Source of the DNA: Halovenus salina
Lineage (GTDB): Archaea > Halobacteriota > Halobacteria > Halobacteriales > Haloarculaceae
Direction: 5' to 3'
DNA length: 64,000 nt
Assembly (NCBI RefSeq): GCF_026410925.1
Contig: NZ_CP112972.1
Coordinates: forward strand, 558,001-622,000
Of this stretch, positions 8,943 through 16,006 are shown piece by piece (the stretch's first letter is position 1; each line of letters begins with the position of its first letter). The notes under the pieces were generated by a model. That model was not told the DNA's origin. It did not search any database and saw only the letters and a list, made by a program, of their open reading frames with translations. A program made the translations under genes and the position numbers.

Positions 8943-10082
8943 TCAGAAGCTGTTTTTGAGCCGGTCGAAAAAGCCTCTGTCGACCTCCACGTCCTCGCCA
9001 CCGGCTTCGGCGTACGCTTCGAGGGCTTCGCGTTGCTCCTCGTTGAGGGTGTCGGGGGTGACTACCTGGACCTGGACGTAGAGGTCACCCTGTCCCCGAC
9101 GGCGGAGTCGCGGCATGCCTTTGCCTTTCAGCCGGAACGTCTCGCCGCTCTGTGTGCCGGCTTCGAGGTCGAACTCGACGGTGCCGTCGAAGGTCTCGAC
9201 CTCGATCGTGTCGCCGAAAACGGCCTGTGGAAACGAAATCGGCTGGCGGGTCTTGAGGTCGTCGCCGTTACGCTCGAAATCAGGATGGTCCGCAACTGAG
9301 ATCTCGACAAGCAGGTCACCGTTGCGTGCGCCTCGGTCACCCGGCGCGCCCTCGCCGTCCATCCGGAGTGTCTGTCCGTTTCGAATGCCGGGAGGAATCT
9401 CTGCCTGAAGGGTCGCTTCGTTGCGGACGACACCATCGCCACGACACGTCGAACAGGTCTCGTCGTACAGCGTCCCCTCGCCGCCACAGCGCCGGCAGGT
9501 CGAGCGCTGTTGCATCCGGCCGAAGGCGGTCTGTTGGACCTGTGTCACCTGGCCCTGGCCGTCACAGCGCGGGCAGGCACGCGAGTCCGTTCCGGGCGGG
9601 TGGCCCCGACCGTCACAGTCGTCACACGTTTCTGGCCGGTTGATTGTCACTTCCTTCTCCGCTCCGTGGTATGCGGTTTCGAGATCGATTTCGAAGGTCG
9701 TCTTCAGGTCTTGGCCGCTCTGTGGGCGGCTGCGGGACTGACTGCCACCGCCGCCAAAGAACTGGTCAAAGATGTCCTGTACGTCGTTGACCCCACCGCC
9801 TCCGCCGAAGGGGTCACCACCCTGGCGGCGACCGCCGCCGACACCGCCGCGCTTTTCGGCCTCGGAGAATCGCTCGTGACCCATCTGGTCGTACTGGCGG
9901 CGTTTCTCCTCGTCTGTCAGCACTTCTTTTGCCTTCTTTGCCTTCTTGAATTTCTCTTCTGCGTCGGGGTCGTCGCTCACGTCCGGGTGGTAGTTCCGGA
10001 CAGCCTCTCGGTACGCCTCCTCTATTTCGTCCTCGGAAGCGTCCTGCGACACACCCAGAATATCGTAGAAGTCTTCACTCAT
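8943..10082 (-). CDS. dnaJ: Chaperone protein DnaJ
   Basis: 379 residues, the full type I Hsp40 architecture. The J-domain carries the HPD motif (YHPDVSDD) at about residues 32-34. A Gly/Phe-rich linker (GGVGGGRRQGGDPFGGGGG) follows. Four zinc-binding CxxCxGxG repeats come next (CDDCDGRG, CPRCDGQG, CRRCGGEG, CSTCRGDG), then the substrate-binding C-terminal domains. It stimulates DnaK ATPase and delivers clients. dnaK and grpE are not in this window. A TATA-like TTTTGTATG (minus strand) lies about 30-38 bases before the ATG. The next gene starts one base after the stop. Confidence 0.97.
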   Translation of the reverse strand: MSEDFYDILGVSQDASEDEIEEAYREAVRNYHPDVSDDPDAEEKFKKAKKAKEVLTDEEKRRQYDQMGHERFSEAEKRGGVGGGRRQGGDPFGGGGGVNDVQDIFDQFFGGGGSQSRSRPQSGQDLKTTFEIDLETAYHGAEKEVTINRPETCDDCDGRGHPPGTDSRACPRCDGQGQVTQVQQTAFGRMQQRSTCRRCGGEGTLYDETCSTCRGDGVVRNEATLQAEIPPGIRNGQTLRMDGEGAPGDRGARNGDLLVEISVADHPDFERNGDDLKTRQPISFPQAVFGDTIEVETFDGTVEFDLEAGTQSGETFRLKGKGMPRLRRRGQGDLYVQVQVVTPDTLNEEQREALEAYAEAGGEDVEVDRGFFDRLKNSF

Positions 10083-10150
10083 TTGTTGTTCTCAATTACT
10101 TCGTTCTCATACAAAAGCCACTCCCTTCGATTTCGACCGATTGACGCCGT

Positions 10151-10166
10151 AACTCCTCTCGGAGTT
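10151..10166 (-). terminator. Perfect hairpin after the Rieske gene
   Basis: AACTCC-GAGA-GGAGTT (read on the minus strand) is a 6-bp perfect stem with a 4-base loop, starting 7 bases after the Rieske stop. It has no long T-run behind it, so it may be a 3' processing or terminator structure rather than a classical terminator. It is too far from the dnaJ start to be that gene's core promoter. Confidence 0.4.
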
Positions 10167-10172
10167 ATTCGC

Positions 10173-10598
10173 TTAGAAGGTGAGATGTGTGGTCGAACTC
10201 GGCCCCGAATCGTCGTCGTCGTCAGAGCTGTTGCCACCCTCCCAAAGGAAATCGACGGCGTCGTCGGTCAGATACACCGACCCGTCTTCGACTGTGATAC
10301 CGACACTGAGCAGTGTCGTCTCGGCAGCAGGGCCGTTGCCGCAGTCCCCGGAGCACGCGTCGAATATCGAGCCGTGTTTGGGGCAGACAATGCCGCCGTC
10401 TCGCATCACCACGCCGATATCGTCCCGGTAGAGGCGCTGGGGCTCGTGGGTGCAGTTGTTCACCCAGGCGGTCACGCCATCCTCGCAGGGCACGAGTATC
10501 ACCTCCTGGTTCATATCGTGCTGGTCACGAACGGTGAACAGCCACGCGCCGTCGTCTTCGACCGTCTCGACGCTCGTCAGGCGGTGTCGATTGGTCAT
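10173..10598 (-). CDS. Rieske [2Fe-2S] domain protein
   Basis: 141 residues, a single soluble Rieske domain. The cluster ligands are C49 and H51 (NNCTHEP) and C72 and H75 (VCPKHGS). A further Cys pair (ACSGDC) lies just after the second motif. The acidic Ser/Asp tail (NSSDDDDDSGPSS) is a halophile trait. There is no transmembrane helix and no oxygenase catalytic domain, so it is ferredoxin-like, probably an electron carrier or a subunit acting in trans. It is divergent from the rhodanese-metallo-beta-lactamase gene, with a palindrome-containing shared promoter. Confidence 0.9.
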   Translation of the reverse strand: MTNRHRLTSVETVEDDGAWLFTVRDQHDMNQEVILVPCEDGVTAWVNNCTHEPQRLYRDDIGVVMRDGGIVCPKHGSIFDACSGDCGNGPAAETTLLSVGITVEDGSVYLTDDAVDFLWEGGNSSDDDDDSGPSSTTHLTF

Positions 10599-10612
10599 GC
10601 CCGTTGTTTGAA

Positions 10613-10624
10613 ATACCGCGGTAT
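10613..10624. promoter_or_regulatory. 12-bp perfect palindrome overlapping the Rieske promoter
   Basis: ATACCGCGGTAT is its own reverse complement. Its right end overlaps a TATA-like GGTATAAC (10620-10627), which lies about 26 bases before the Rieske ATG at 10598. The position suits an operator for that gene. The divergent gene has its own TATA-like CTCATATTGG at about 10672-10681, 26 bases before its ATG. Confidence 0.45.
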
Positions 10625-10701
10625 AACGTTCTCGAATTTCCGTGTCGGGCTATCCCACGGGTGATACGAACACTCATATTGGGTACGACGCTACAGTACG
10701 T

Positions 10702-11862
10702 ATGGAACGACAGTTTCCAGCGCTCGACGAATCTGTCGGGTCGATTACCGCCGCTAGCTTCAAGCGGCGACTCGACGAGGGCGAGGAGTGGACACTGCTC
10801 GACACGCGGCCGACATCTGCCTTTGAACAGTGGCGAATCTCACATCCCAACGTGACTGCGGTCAACGTGCCGTTTACGGCGTTTCTCGACGAGAACGGCG
10901 AACCGGCAGATTCGGTGCCCGAGGGCGTGCCAGACGAGCAGCTCGTCACCTGCTGTGCGAAGGGCATCTCCAGTCGCTACGTCGCCGAGTTTCTCGCACG
11001 CGAAGGATGGGATGTGCGTGCCATCGACGACGGCATGGAAGGGTGGGCACGGCTCGACGAACTGCGACACATCGAGACAGGACCAGATCTCGACGCCGTC
11101 CAGTTCCATCGACCATCAAGTGGCTGCCTGGCGTATCTACTCGTCTCCGACGGGGAGGCGGCCGTAATCGACCCCCTGCGCGCCTTCGCCGGCGAGTACG
11201 TCGAGCAAGCACACAAGCGCGGTGCGACGCTCCGGTATGCCATCGACACGCACGTCCACGCCGACCACGTCAGCGGCGTCAGAGCCGTTGCCGCCGAGAG
11301 TGAGGCCGAGGTTGTGGTTCCCGAGCGAGCACAGGATCGAGGGGCGACGTTCGACGGTAGGTTCGTCGCTGACGGCGATACCCTCACACTCGGCGAGACG
11401 AGTATCGATGTTGTCGGGCTCCCAGGGCATACGACAGAGATGACCGGCTACCGTATCGGGGAACTGCTCCTGACAGGAGATTCGCTGTTTCTCGACAGTG
11501 TCGCCCGCCCGGACCTCGAAGACGAGGATGCGGCCCGAGAGGCGGCAACGCAGCTCTGGGAGACCCGCCAGCAGTTCGCCGCACTCCCCGACGAGACCAT
11601 CATCGGGCCGGGACACGTCGGACCCACGACCGCACCCAGCAGCGACGGGACGTACACCGCGCGGCTTGGCTCGTTACGACAGGCTCTCGATGCGTTCGAG
11701 GACGATAGAGAGGGCTTCATCGAGCGAGTGACGGCGAACCTGCCGCCCAGGCCGAACAACTACGAGGAGATTATCGCACTCAACCTCGGCCAGCAGTCAG
11801 CGACCGACGAGGAGACCTTCGAACTCGAACTCGGCCCGAACAACTGCGCTGTCGACGGATAA
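10702..11862 (+). CDS. Rhodanese-metallo-beta-lactamase fusion (persulfide dioxygenase-like)
   Basis: 386 residues. The N-terminal rhodanese domain (about 10-120) has DTRPTSAFEQWRI and the active loop LVTCCAKGISS with C84/C85. The metallo-beta-lactamase domain (about 125-370) has the metal motif THVHADH (H184, H186, D188, H189), GLPGHT and GDSLFLDSVARPDL. That set resembles ETHE1-type persulfide dioxygenases and Blh-like sulfurases. The likely role is persulfide/sulfane-sulfur handling. The domain order is rhodanese first, whereas many fusions have it C-terminal. The chosen ATG follows a TATA-like box by 26 bases. Its stop directly abuts the convergent ABC permease gene. Confidence 0.87.
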   Translation: MERQFPALDESVGSITAASFKRRLDEGEEWTLLDTRPTSAFEQWRISHPNVTAVNVPFTAFLDENGEPADSVPEGVPDEQLVTCCAKGISSRYVAEFLAREGWDVRAIDDGMEGWARLDELRHIETGPDLDAVQFHRPSSGCLAYLLVSDGEAAVIDPLRAFAGEYVEQAHKRGATLRYAIDTHVHADHVSGVRAVAAESEAEVVVPERAQDRGATFDGRFVADGDTLTLGETSIDVVGLPGHTTEMTGYRIGELLLTGDSLFLDSVARPDLEDEDAAREAATQLWETRQQFAALPDETIIGPGHVGPTTAPSSDGTYTARLGSLRQALDAFEDDREGFIERVTANLPPRPNNYEEIIALNLGQQSATDEETFELELGPNNCAVDG

Positions 11863-13104
11863 TCACTCGCGGCGAAGTGCCTGAATCGGGTCGACCCGTG
11901 CGGCACGCCAGGCCGGGTAGAGGCCAGAGAAGACGCCGACGAAGCCACCGACCGCCACGGCGATGAGTATCCAGTTTATCGGGTAGACCATCGGCCAGCC
12001 GGTAATCGAGACACCGACGTAGCCGACGCCGAGGCCGGCCATCACACCCAGGACTGCGCCGATAGAGCCCAGGATGACTGCCTCGACAAGGAACAACTGG
12101 ATTATGTCGCGTTTGCGCGCCCCGACGGCTTTCATGATACCGATTTCACGGGTCCGCTCGGTGACGCTCACAATCATGATATTCGCAATCCCGATGGAGC
12201 CGACAATCAGTGAGATGCCCGCGATACCACCCAGCAACACCGCAATCTGGTTGACGATGCTCTGGAACTGTTCGACTGCGTCTTCGACGGTCTGGACATC
12301 AATACCTTGGTCGTCGCCTTTTAGCTGTGCGGCATCAGATTCGGCGTCGAAATACTCCTGTACTCGCTGTTGGGTCTGGTCGACGGTGTCCAAGCTCTCA
12401 GCGTTGACCAGCAGGAACGAGTACGCCCGCTCGCGGTTCCCGTCAGGGTCGTCGATTTTCGTCTGGTAGTACCCGGTGTCGACGTGGACACGCGGCGGGA
12501 TGCCGTTCCCCGTGTCGTCGTTGACTATACCGGTCACCGTCACGGTCTCTGTCATCCCATCCTTGAATACGAGGTCGATTTCGTCGCCGACTTCGACGTC
12601 ACCGTCGTAGAGGTCGACCAGTTCCTCGTTGACGACTGCCTGTCCGCGCTGTCCCTCCTCGAATGGTTCGCCGTCGACCATCTCGAAGAGGCCGTGGTCG
12701 AACCGTTCTGGCGCCGTCGCGGTTACGCTGAACGAGCCGAGTCCGCCGCCGCCTGTCACCGTCTCGCCGCCGTGACGGAGTTGAACAACCGACAGGTCAC
12801 CGTCCGGTGCGACCCAGTCCACCCCCTCGATATTCTCCACGGCCTCGATATCGGATTGGGTGTAGATGTTGCTCTGGAAACCGCCCTGGCCGAAGTTGCT
12901 GTCTGTGGTCGTCAGGACCTGCATCGACGTGCTTTCTTCTTGTTCGAACTCACCGACGATGTCCTGTTCGAAAGCACCACCAAGCACCATGAACACGATG
13001 ACGGCACCGATACCAAGGACGATACCGAGAGTCGTCAGCGTGGAGCGGAGCTTGTGGCCGGTGATGGCACGCCAGGAGATGCGCAGGCTCTCGGTGAGTT
13101 TCAT
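11863..13104 (-). CDS. ABC transporter permease, MacB/FtsX type
   Basis: 413 residues. An N-terminal transmembrane helix ([20 protein letters not shown]) is followed by a large extracytoplasmic MacB periplasmic-core-like domain (about 45-280). Three C-terminal helices follow, with the FtsX signature ([38 protein letters not shown]). This is the pattern of MacB/LolCDE-type exporters and mechanotransmission proteins. Its ATG overlaps the stop of the ATPase gene by 4 bases, so the two form one transcript. The substrate is unknown. Confidence 0.92.
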   Translation of the reverse strand: MKLTESLRISWRAITGHKLRSTLTTLGIVLGIGAVIVFMVLGGAFEQDIVGEFEQEESTSMQVLTTTDSNFGQGGFQSNIYTQSDIEAVENIEGVDWVAPDGDLSVVQLRHGGETVTGGGGLGSFSVTATAPERFDHGLFEMVDGEPFEEGQRGQAVVNEELVDLYDGDVEVGDEIDLVFKDGMTETVTVTGIVNDDTGNGIPPRVHVDTGYYQTKIDDPDGNRERAYSFLLVNAESLDTVDQTQQRVQEYFDAESDAAQLKGDDQGIDVQTVEDAVEQFQSIVNQIAVLLGGIAGISLIVGSIGIANIMIVSVTERTREIGIMKAVGARKRDIIQLFLVEAVILGSIGAVLGVMAGLGVGYVGVSITGWPMVYPINWILIAVAVGGFVGVFSGLYPAWRAARVDPIQALRRE

Positions 13105-13835
13105 GCCGTATCACCCCCCAGTTCTTCGATTTCCTCGATCTGGCCGTCGACCAAGTGGACGATGCGGTCGGCGTGTTCGGCGATGTGGCGCTCGTGGGTG
13201 ACCATCAGAATCGTCCGGCCCTCTTGATTCAGTTCCTCAAAGAGGCCCATGATGGTACTGCCCGTCTCCGTATCGAGGTTGCCGGTCGGCTCGTCGGCAA
13301 GCAACAGCGAGGGTTCGTTGACCAGGGCGCGGGCGATGGCGACGCGCTGGCGCTGGCCGCCTGACAGTTCCGGCGGTGTGTGGTCCAGGCGGTCACCAAG
13401 TCCCACCCGAGAGAGCAGGTCTTCCGCGCGCTCGCGCCGGCCCTCGTCGACGACATTCTGGAACACCATCGGGAGTGTCACGTTCTCAGCAGCCCTCAAC
13501 CGCGGCAGTAGATTGAACTGCTGGAAAATGAATCCCAACTCTGCCCCGCGAAGGCGTGCTCGCTTCCCGTCCGAAAGCGAGCCCACATCCTGATCGTTGA
13601 CCGTCACCGTCCCCTCGTCGGGCGTATCCAGACAGCCAATCATGTTCATCAGCGTCGACTTCCCCGACCCGCTGGGTCCCATCACCGCCGTGAACGACCC
13701 CTCCGGCAGTGAGAGTGAGACGCCATCCAGTGCGTCGACTGGCTCGCCCAGATAATACGTCCGCCGGACCGACGACAACTCTACGACCGACTCCGACGAC
13801 CCCGTAGTTCGTTCCTTGGACTGTGTTTCTGTCAT
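13101..13835 (-). CDS. ABC transporter ATP-binding protein, MacB/LolD type
   Basis: 244 residues. Walker A is GPSGSGKST, the Q-loop [14 protein letters not shown], the signature [15 protein letters not shown], Walker [13 protein letters not shown] and the H-loop MVTHE. This is the LolD/MacB subgroup that pairs with single-FtsX-domain permeases. It is the first gene of a two-gene operon with the permease. Family membership is certain; the exported or remodelled substrate is not. Confidence 0.94.
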   Translation of the reverse strand: MTETQSKERTTGSSESVVELSSVRRTYYLGEPVDALDGVSLSLPEGSFTAVMGPSGSGKSTLMNMIGCLDTPDEGTVTVNDQDVGSLSDGKRARLRGAELGFIFQQFNLLPRLRAAENVTLPMVFQNVVDEGRRERAEDLLSRVGLGDRLDHTPPELSGGQRQRVAIARALVNEPSLLLADEPTGNLDTETGSTIMGLFEELNQEGRTILMVTHERHIAEHADRIVHLVDGQIEEIEELGGDTA

Positions 13836-14152
13836 TGGTATCTGCCACCTGTTCCGGTAGTGGGTATCTGATCGACGATACGGTCTGGGAATACACCCTC
13901 GCCTCGGTGTCTACTAGCCAACGGTAGGCATCTTGCCCCGCCCAGGCCTGTTCCCGGATGTTTTCGGCACTGTGTGTCGGTCTGTTTCCGTTGCATGCGT
14001 TGTTTCTACCGACAATCCGCGTTCCCCTTGCTATATTGGCTAGCTATGAATAGACAGAGTCGACCTGTATTCTAGGAATAAAGAGGCCCAGGAGCAATCG
14101 CTGACGATGGGAACCGTTAGTGGCTTACCCGTACTGACGATACACCGACGTA
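13836..14152. other. Non-coding 317-base spacer between divergent genes
   Basis: No convincing coding frame on either strand. It holds the promoter of the ABC operon (minus) and of the GTG-started membrane protein (plus). For the latter a TATA-like GTGGCTTACC at 14119-14128 sits about 28 bases before the start. An AT-richer patch (14029-14056, GCTATATTGG and GCTATGAATAG) and a TATA-like GAATAAAG near 14075 could be further promoter elements. No clear RNA structure seen. Confidence 0.5.
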
Positions 14153-14392
14153 GTGACGCCCGAAGTTACGCGGACGGAGTCTGAGGGTATCGATTACGGG
14201 TGGGTGATGCAGGTGACGTTCATCACGAGCATCGTGGCCGGCGCACCCATCGTGGCCCTCCTCTCGACGTTCGTGACCCTCGAAACCTGGCCGGAGCGTG
14301 CCCAGTTTGCCGCGGGTACCGGCGCTGTCCTCTGGTTTGTCATCGCTGTCAGCGTCTTCTTCTACGCTCGCCGCAAACAGCGTGAGGACTAA
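14153..14392 (+). CDS. Small two-helix membrane protein (79 aa, DUF5822-like)
   Basis: A GTG start at 14153 fits a TATA-like element 28 bases upstream. A hydrophilic N-terminus (TPEVTRTESEGIDYG) precedes two membrane segments (VMQVTFITSIVAGAPIVALL and AGTGAVLWFVIAVSVFFYA) and a basic end (RRKQRED). It resembles a small haloarchaeal family I recall as DUF5822, an assignment that needs a profile search. The stop TAA shares four bases with the stop of the convergent HAD gene. Confidence 0.7.
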   Translation: MTPEVTRTESEGIDYGWVMQVTFITSIVAGAPIVALLSTFVTLETWPERAQFAAGTGAVLWFVIAVSVFFYARRKQRED

Positions 14393-14931
14393 CCCGAGAG
14401 AGAATCGAGGTAGTCCTCGACGTACCTGAACGCTACGCCGGCACGGTCGGCTGTAATCTCGTCGCGTTCGCTGTCCCCGATAAAGAGCGTCTCTGCGGGC
14501 GAGCCACCGAGTAGGTCGACTGTCCGGAGCAGGGGTTCTGGGTCAGGTTTCTTCGACGAGACGGAATCACGGCCGACGACAGCCTCGATGTGGTCTGTCA
14601 GCCCGTGCTGGTCGAGCGCGAGCCGGCACGCCTCCTCACAGTTGAGCGAGCAGACGCCGGTCGGAACGTCGTGTGGAAGCCCGTCCGCAGCATCGAGGCG
14701 GAGCGAGGTTCGCGCACCCTCCCGTTCGTGGGCGGCTAGCTCCCGTTCGACAAGCTCGACGAACCCCTCGTCGGCCCCACGTTCGAACAGTTCCCAGAGC
14801 GTCTGCCCGTTGTCGTCGAGGCCGTGCTCGCGAAGCGCCAGCGCCGTGTCTGCTCTGGCCTGATCCCAGTCGACGCTCAGGCGAACGAGTGTTCCGTCGA
14901 GGTCGTAGACGACCGTTTCGTACCCATCCAT
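14389..14931 (-). CDS. HAD-superfamily hydrolase (phosphoglycolate phosphatase-like)
   Basis: 180 residues. Motif I is VVYDLDGTLV with nucleophile D10 and D12. A helical cap follows (about 20-85), then motif II near GVCSLN, motif III lysine in SVSSKKPDPEPL, and motif IV FIGDSERDEITA. It probably dephosphorylates a small phospho-metabolite; the substrate cannot be read from sequence. An in-frame ATG five codons upstream of a second one gives a minor start uncertainty. It lies 9 bases downstream of the MBF1 gene on the same strand and is probably co-transcribed. Confidence 0.87.
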   Translation of the reverse strand: MDGYETVVYDLDGTLVRLSVDWDQARADTALALREHGLDDNGQTLWELFERGADEGFVELVERELAAHEREGARTSLRLDAADGLPHDVPTGVCSLNCEEACRLALDQHGLTDHIEAVVGRDSVSSKKPDPEPLLRTVDLLGGSPAETLFIGDSERDEITADRAGVAFRYVEDYLDSLSG

Positions 14932-14940
14932 CGCTCTCGG

Positions 14941-15429
14941 TTACTCTTCGATGAGCGTGATATCGAGGAACTCTTCGAGGGCTGCGACCGTACTGCCGCC
15001 GACACCGGCCTGCGTGGCTCGGGCCTGTTCGAGCGCGAGGAGGTCGCTATCGTCGATACCCAGCTCGGTGGCGAGTTCTTCGAGCTGGTAGCCGGCGTCC
15101 TGTCGGGCAGACGTGACAAGTTCGTCGTAGCCGGAGACGAGGTACGGGAGTTGGTCCTCGTCATAGTCGGCACCGCCCTCCCAGTGGGAGGAGTCCTGTT
15201 TGGCGGCGTCGTGCATCTTCGCCATGTTCTTTGCGGCGCGTTTGTCACGGCTCTCGCGACTATCGTCATCGGAGGAGGTGGTGTTGTCGTCGTGTTGGGC
15301 ACAGCTGCCACAGACTTCCAACTGTGCACCGGCGACGTTTGCTGTCTGCAACTCTACGTCCGACGCGCCACAGAGTTCGCAGCTCCCGGAGGAGTTTCCT
15401 CCGCTGCTACCGGTCGAATATTTGGCCAT
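14941..15429 (-). CDS. Multiprotein bridging factor 1 homologue (archaeal aMBF1)
   Basis: 162 residues. The N-terminal zinc ribbon CELCGASD...CGSC is followed by a low-complexity acidic linker (DDNTTSSDDDSRES) and a C-terminal Cro-type helix-turn-helix (LVTSARQDAGYQLEELATEL, then LDITLIEE at the end). This is the archaeal TIGR00270/aMBF1 layout. The eukaryotic protein bridges TBP and activators; the archaeal role is less clear, with reported links to transcription or translation. A TATA box at 15452-15458 gives a leaderless start. Confidence 0.93.
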   Translation of the reverse strand: MAKYSTGSSGGNSSGSCELCGASDVELQTANVAGAQLEVCGSCAQHDDNTTSSDDDSRESRDKRAAKNMAKMHDAAKQDSSHWEGGADYDEDQLPYLVSGYDELVTSARQDAGYQLEELATELGIDDSDLLALEQARATQAGVGGSTVAALEEFLDITLIEE

Positions 15430-15451
15430 GCGGACGCTAGATGACTGTCCC

Positions 15452-15458
15452 TATTTAA
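15452..15458 (-). promoter_or_regulatory. TATA box of the MBF1 gene
   Basis: TTAAATA on the minus strand, centred 26 bases before the MBF1 ATG at 15429, a strong leaderless promoter. Confidence 0.6.
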
Positions 15459-15588
15459 GCCTTCCATGAACAGTTTTCCTGCTGAGACTCTCTCGGTGGT
15501 GATATCTGGTCGAAAACCCCACCTCTTTGACACCCTGGCTCCGTCGTGGCGTGTAACCGAGTCACATCACGAGTCGCAAACGAAAGTG

Positions 15589-15595
15589 CTTTTAT
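15589..15595 (+). promoter_or_regulatory. TATA-like box of tRNA-Leu
   Basis: CTTTTAT lies 28-34 bases before the first base of the mature tRNA, the position expected for transcription beginning at or just before it. Confidence 0.5.
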
Positions 15596-15622
15596 CCACC
15601 CACAGAGAGAATATGATGCAGA

Positions 15623-15707
15623 GCGTGGGTAGCCAAGCCAGGCCAACGGCGCAGCGTTGAGGGCGCTGTCCTGTAGAGGTCCGCCGGTTCGAATCCGGTC
15701 CCACGCA
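15623..15707 (+). tRNA. tRNA-Leu (GAG anticodon)
   Basis: 85 bases. The acceptor stem GCGTGGG pairs with CCCACGC, with discriminator A73. The D-arm is GCC...GGC. The anticodon stem CAGCG/CGCTG encloses the 7-base loop TTGAGGG, so the anticodon is GAG at 15659-15661. A long variable arm (TCCTGTAGAGGTCC) marks a class II tRNA, and the T-arm loop is TTCGAAT. CCA is not encoded and no intron is present. A T-run (TTTTTT) follows directly. Confidence 0.95.
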
Positions 15708-15796
15708 TTTTTTGTTCAAACAGCATTCAAGACTGACATCTGGTAGTGTGGGTTCGAACCCTGGAAGACGCGCACAACTGGTGAGCACGTCTCCAT

Positions 15797-15821
15797 CCGG
15801 TTCGAATCCGGCCCCACGCAT
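15797..15821 (+). repeat. Duplicated 3' end of tRNA-Leu (att-like remnant)
   Basis: These 25 bases repeat the T-arm and acceptor 3' end of the tRNA (15684-15708) with one mismatch (T to C), 113 bases downstream. No 5' half of a tRNA accompanies it. A second T-arm-like palindrome GGGTTCGAACCC lies between, at about 15751-15762. Repeated tRNA 3' ends are the classic footprint of integrase attachment sites. No integrase or element genes remain here. Confidence 0.75.
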
Positions 15822-15964
15822 CTTCTGTGCCCACTGATTCCAAACAGTGCCGACCATCGCGAGTGACCCACCACATCGCTTGACTACTATCAAAATCTGT
15901 AATGGGGCCAAGGATTTAATATACACTCACACAAACTGATAAATAGGTGCCAATCTGGTGCCTA

Positions 15965-15989
15965 CCCCCCTACCCCCCACCCCCTACCC
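15965..15989 (-). other. Potential G-quadruplex tract
   Basis: On the minus strand four G-runs of 3, 5, 6 and 6 bases are separated by TA, T and TA. This meets the simple rule for an intramolecular G-quadruplex. It lies 17 bases after the stop of the deaminase gene on its RNA strand and borders the hairpin at 15986-16001. Confidence 0.5.
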
Positions 15990-16006
15990 AGTCTTCTGGG
16001 TTTTTT
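15986..16006 (+). terminator. Intrinsic-type terminator facing the tRNA transcript
   Basis: ACCCAG-TCTT-CTGGGT forms a 6-bp perfect stem followed by a run of six T on the plus strand. It would stop plus-strand transcripts (tRNA-Leu and the spacer) exactly at the stop codon of the convergent deaminase gene. Confidence 0.6.

Noticed and set aside
9510-10664. 384-codon plus-strand frame
   Set aside because: Antisense to dnaJ and the Rieske gene, both with complete motifs.
15740-15821. A second complete tRNA gene after tRNA-Leu
   Set aside because: Only T-arm and acceptor 3' parts are present; no matching 5' acceptor strand, D-arm or anticodon arm can be folded.
15567-15926. Minus-strand frame across the tRNA with a VGPDSNRR phrase
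   Set aside because: That phrase is the well-known artefact of reading through tRNA T-arms; the region is explained by tRNA-Leu and its fragment.
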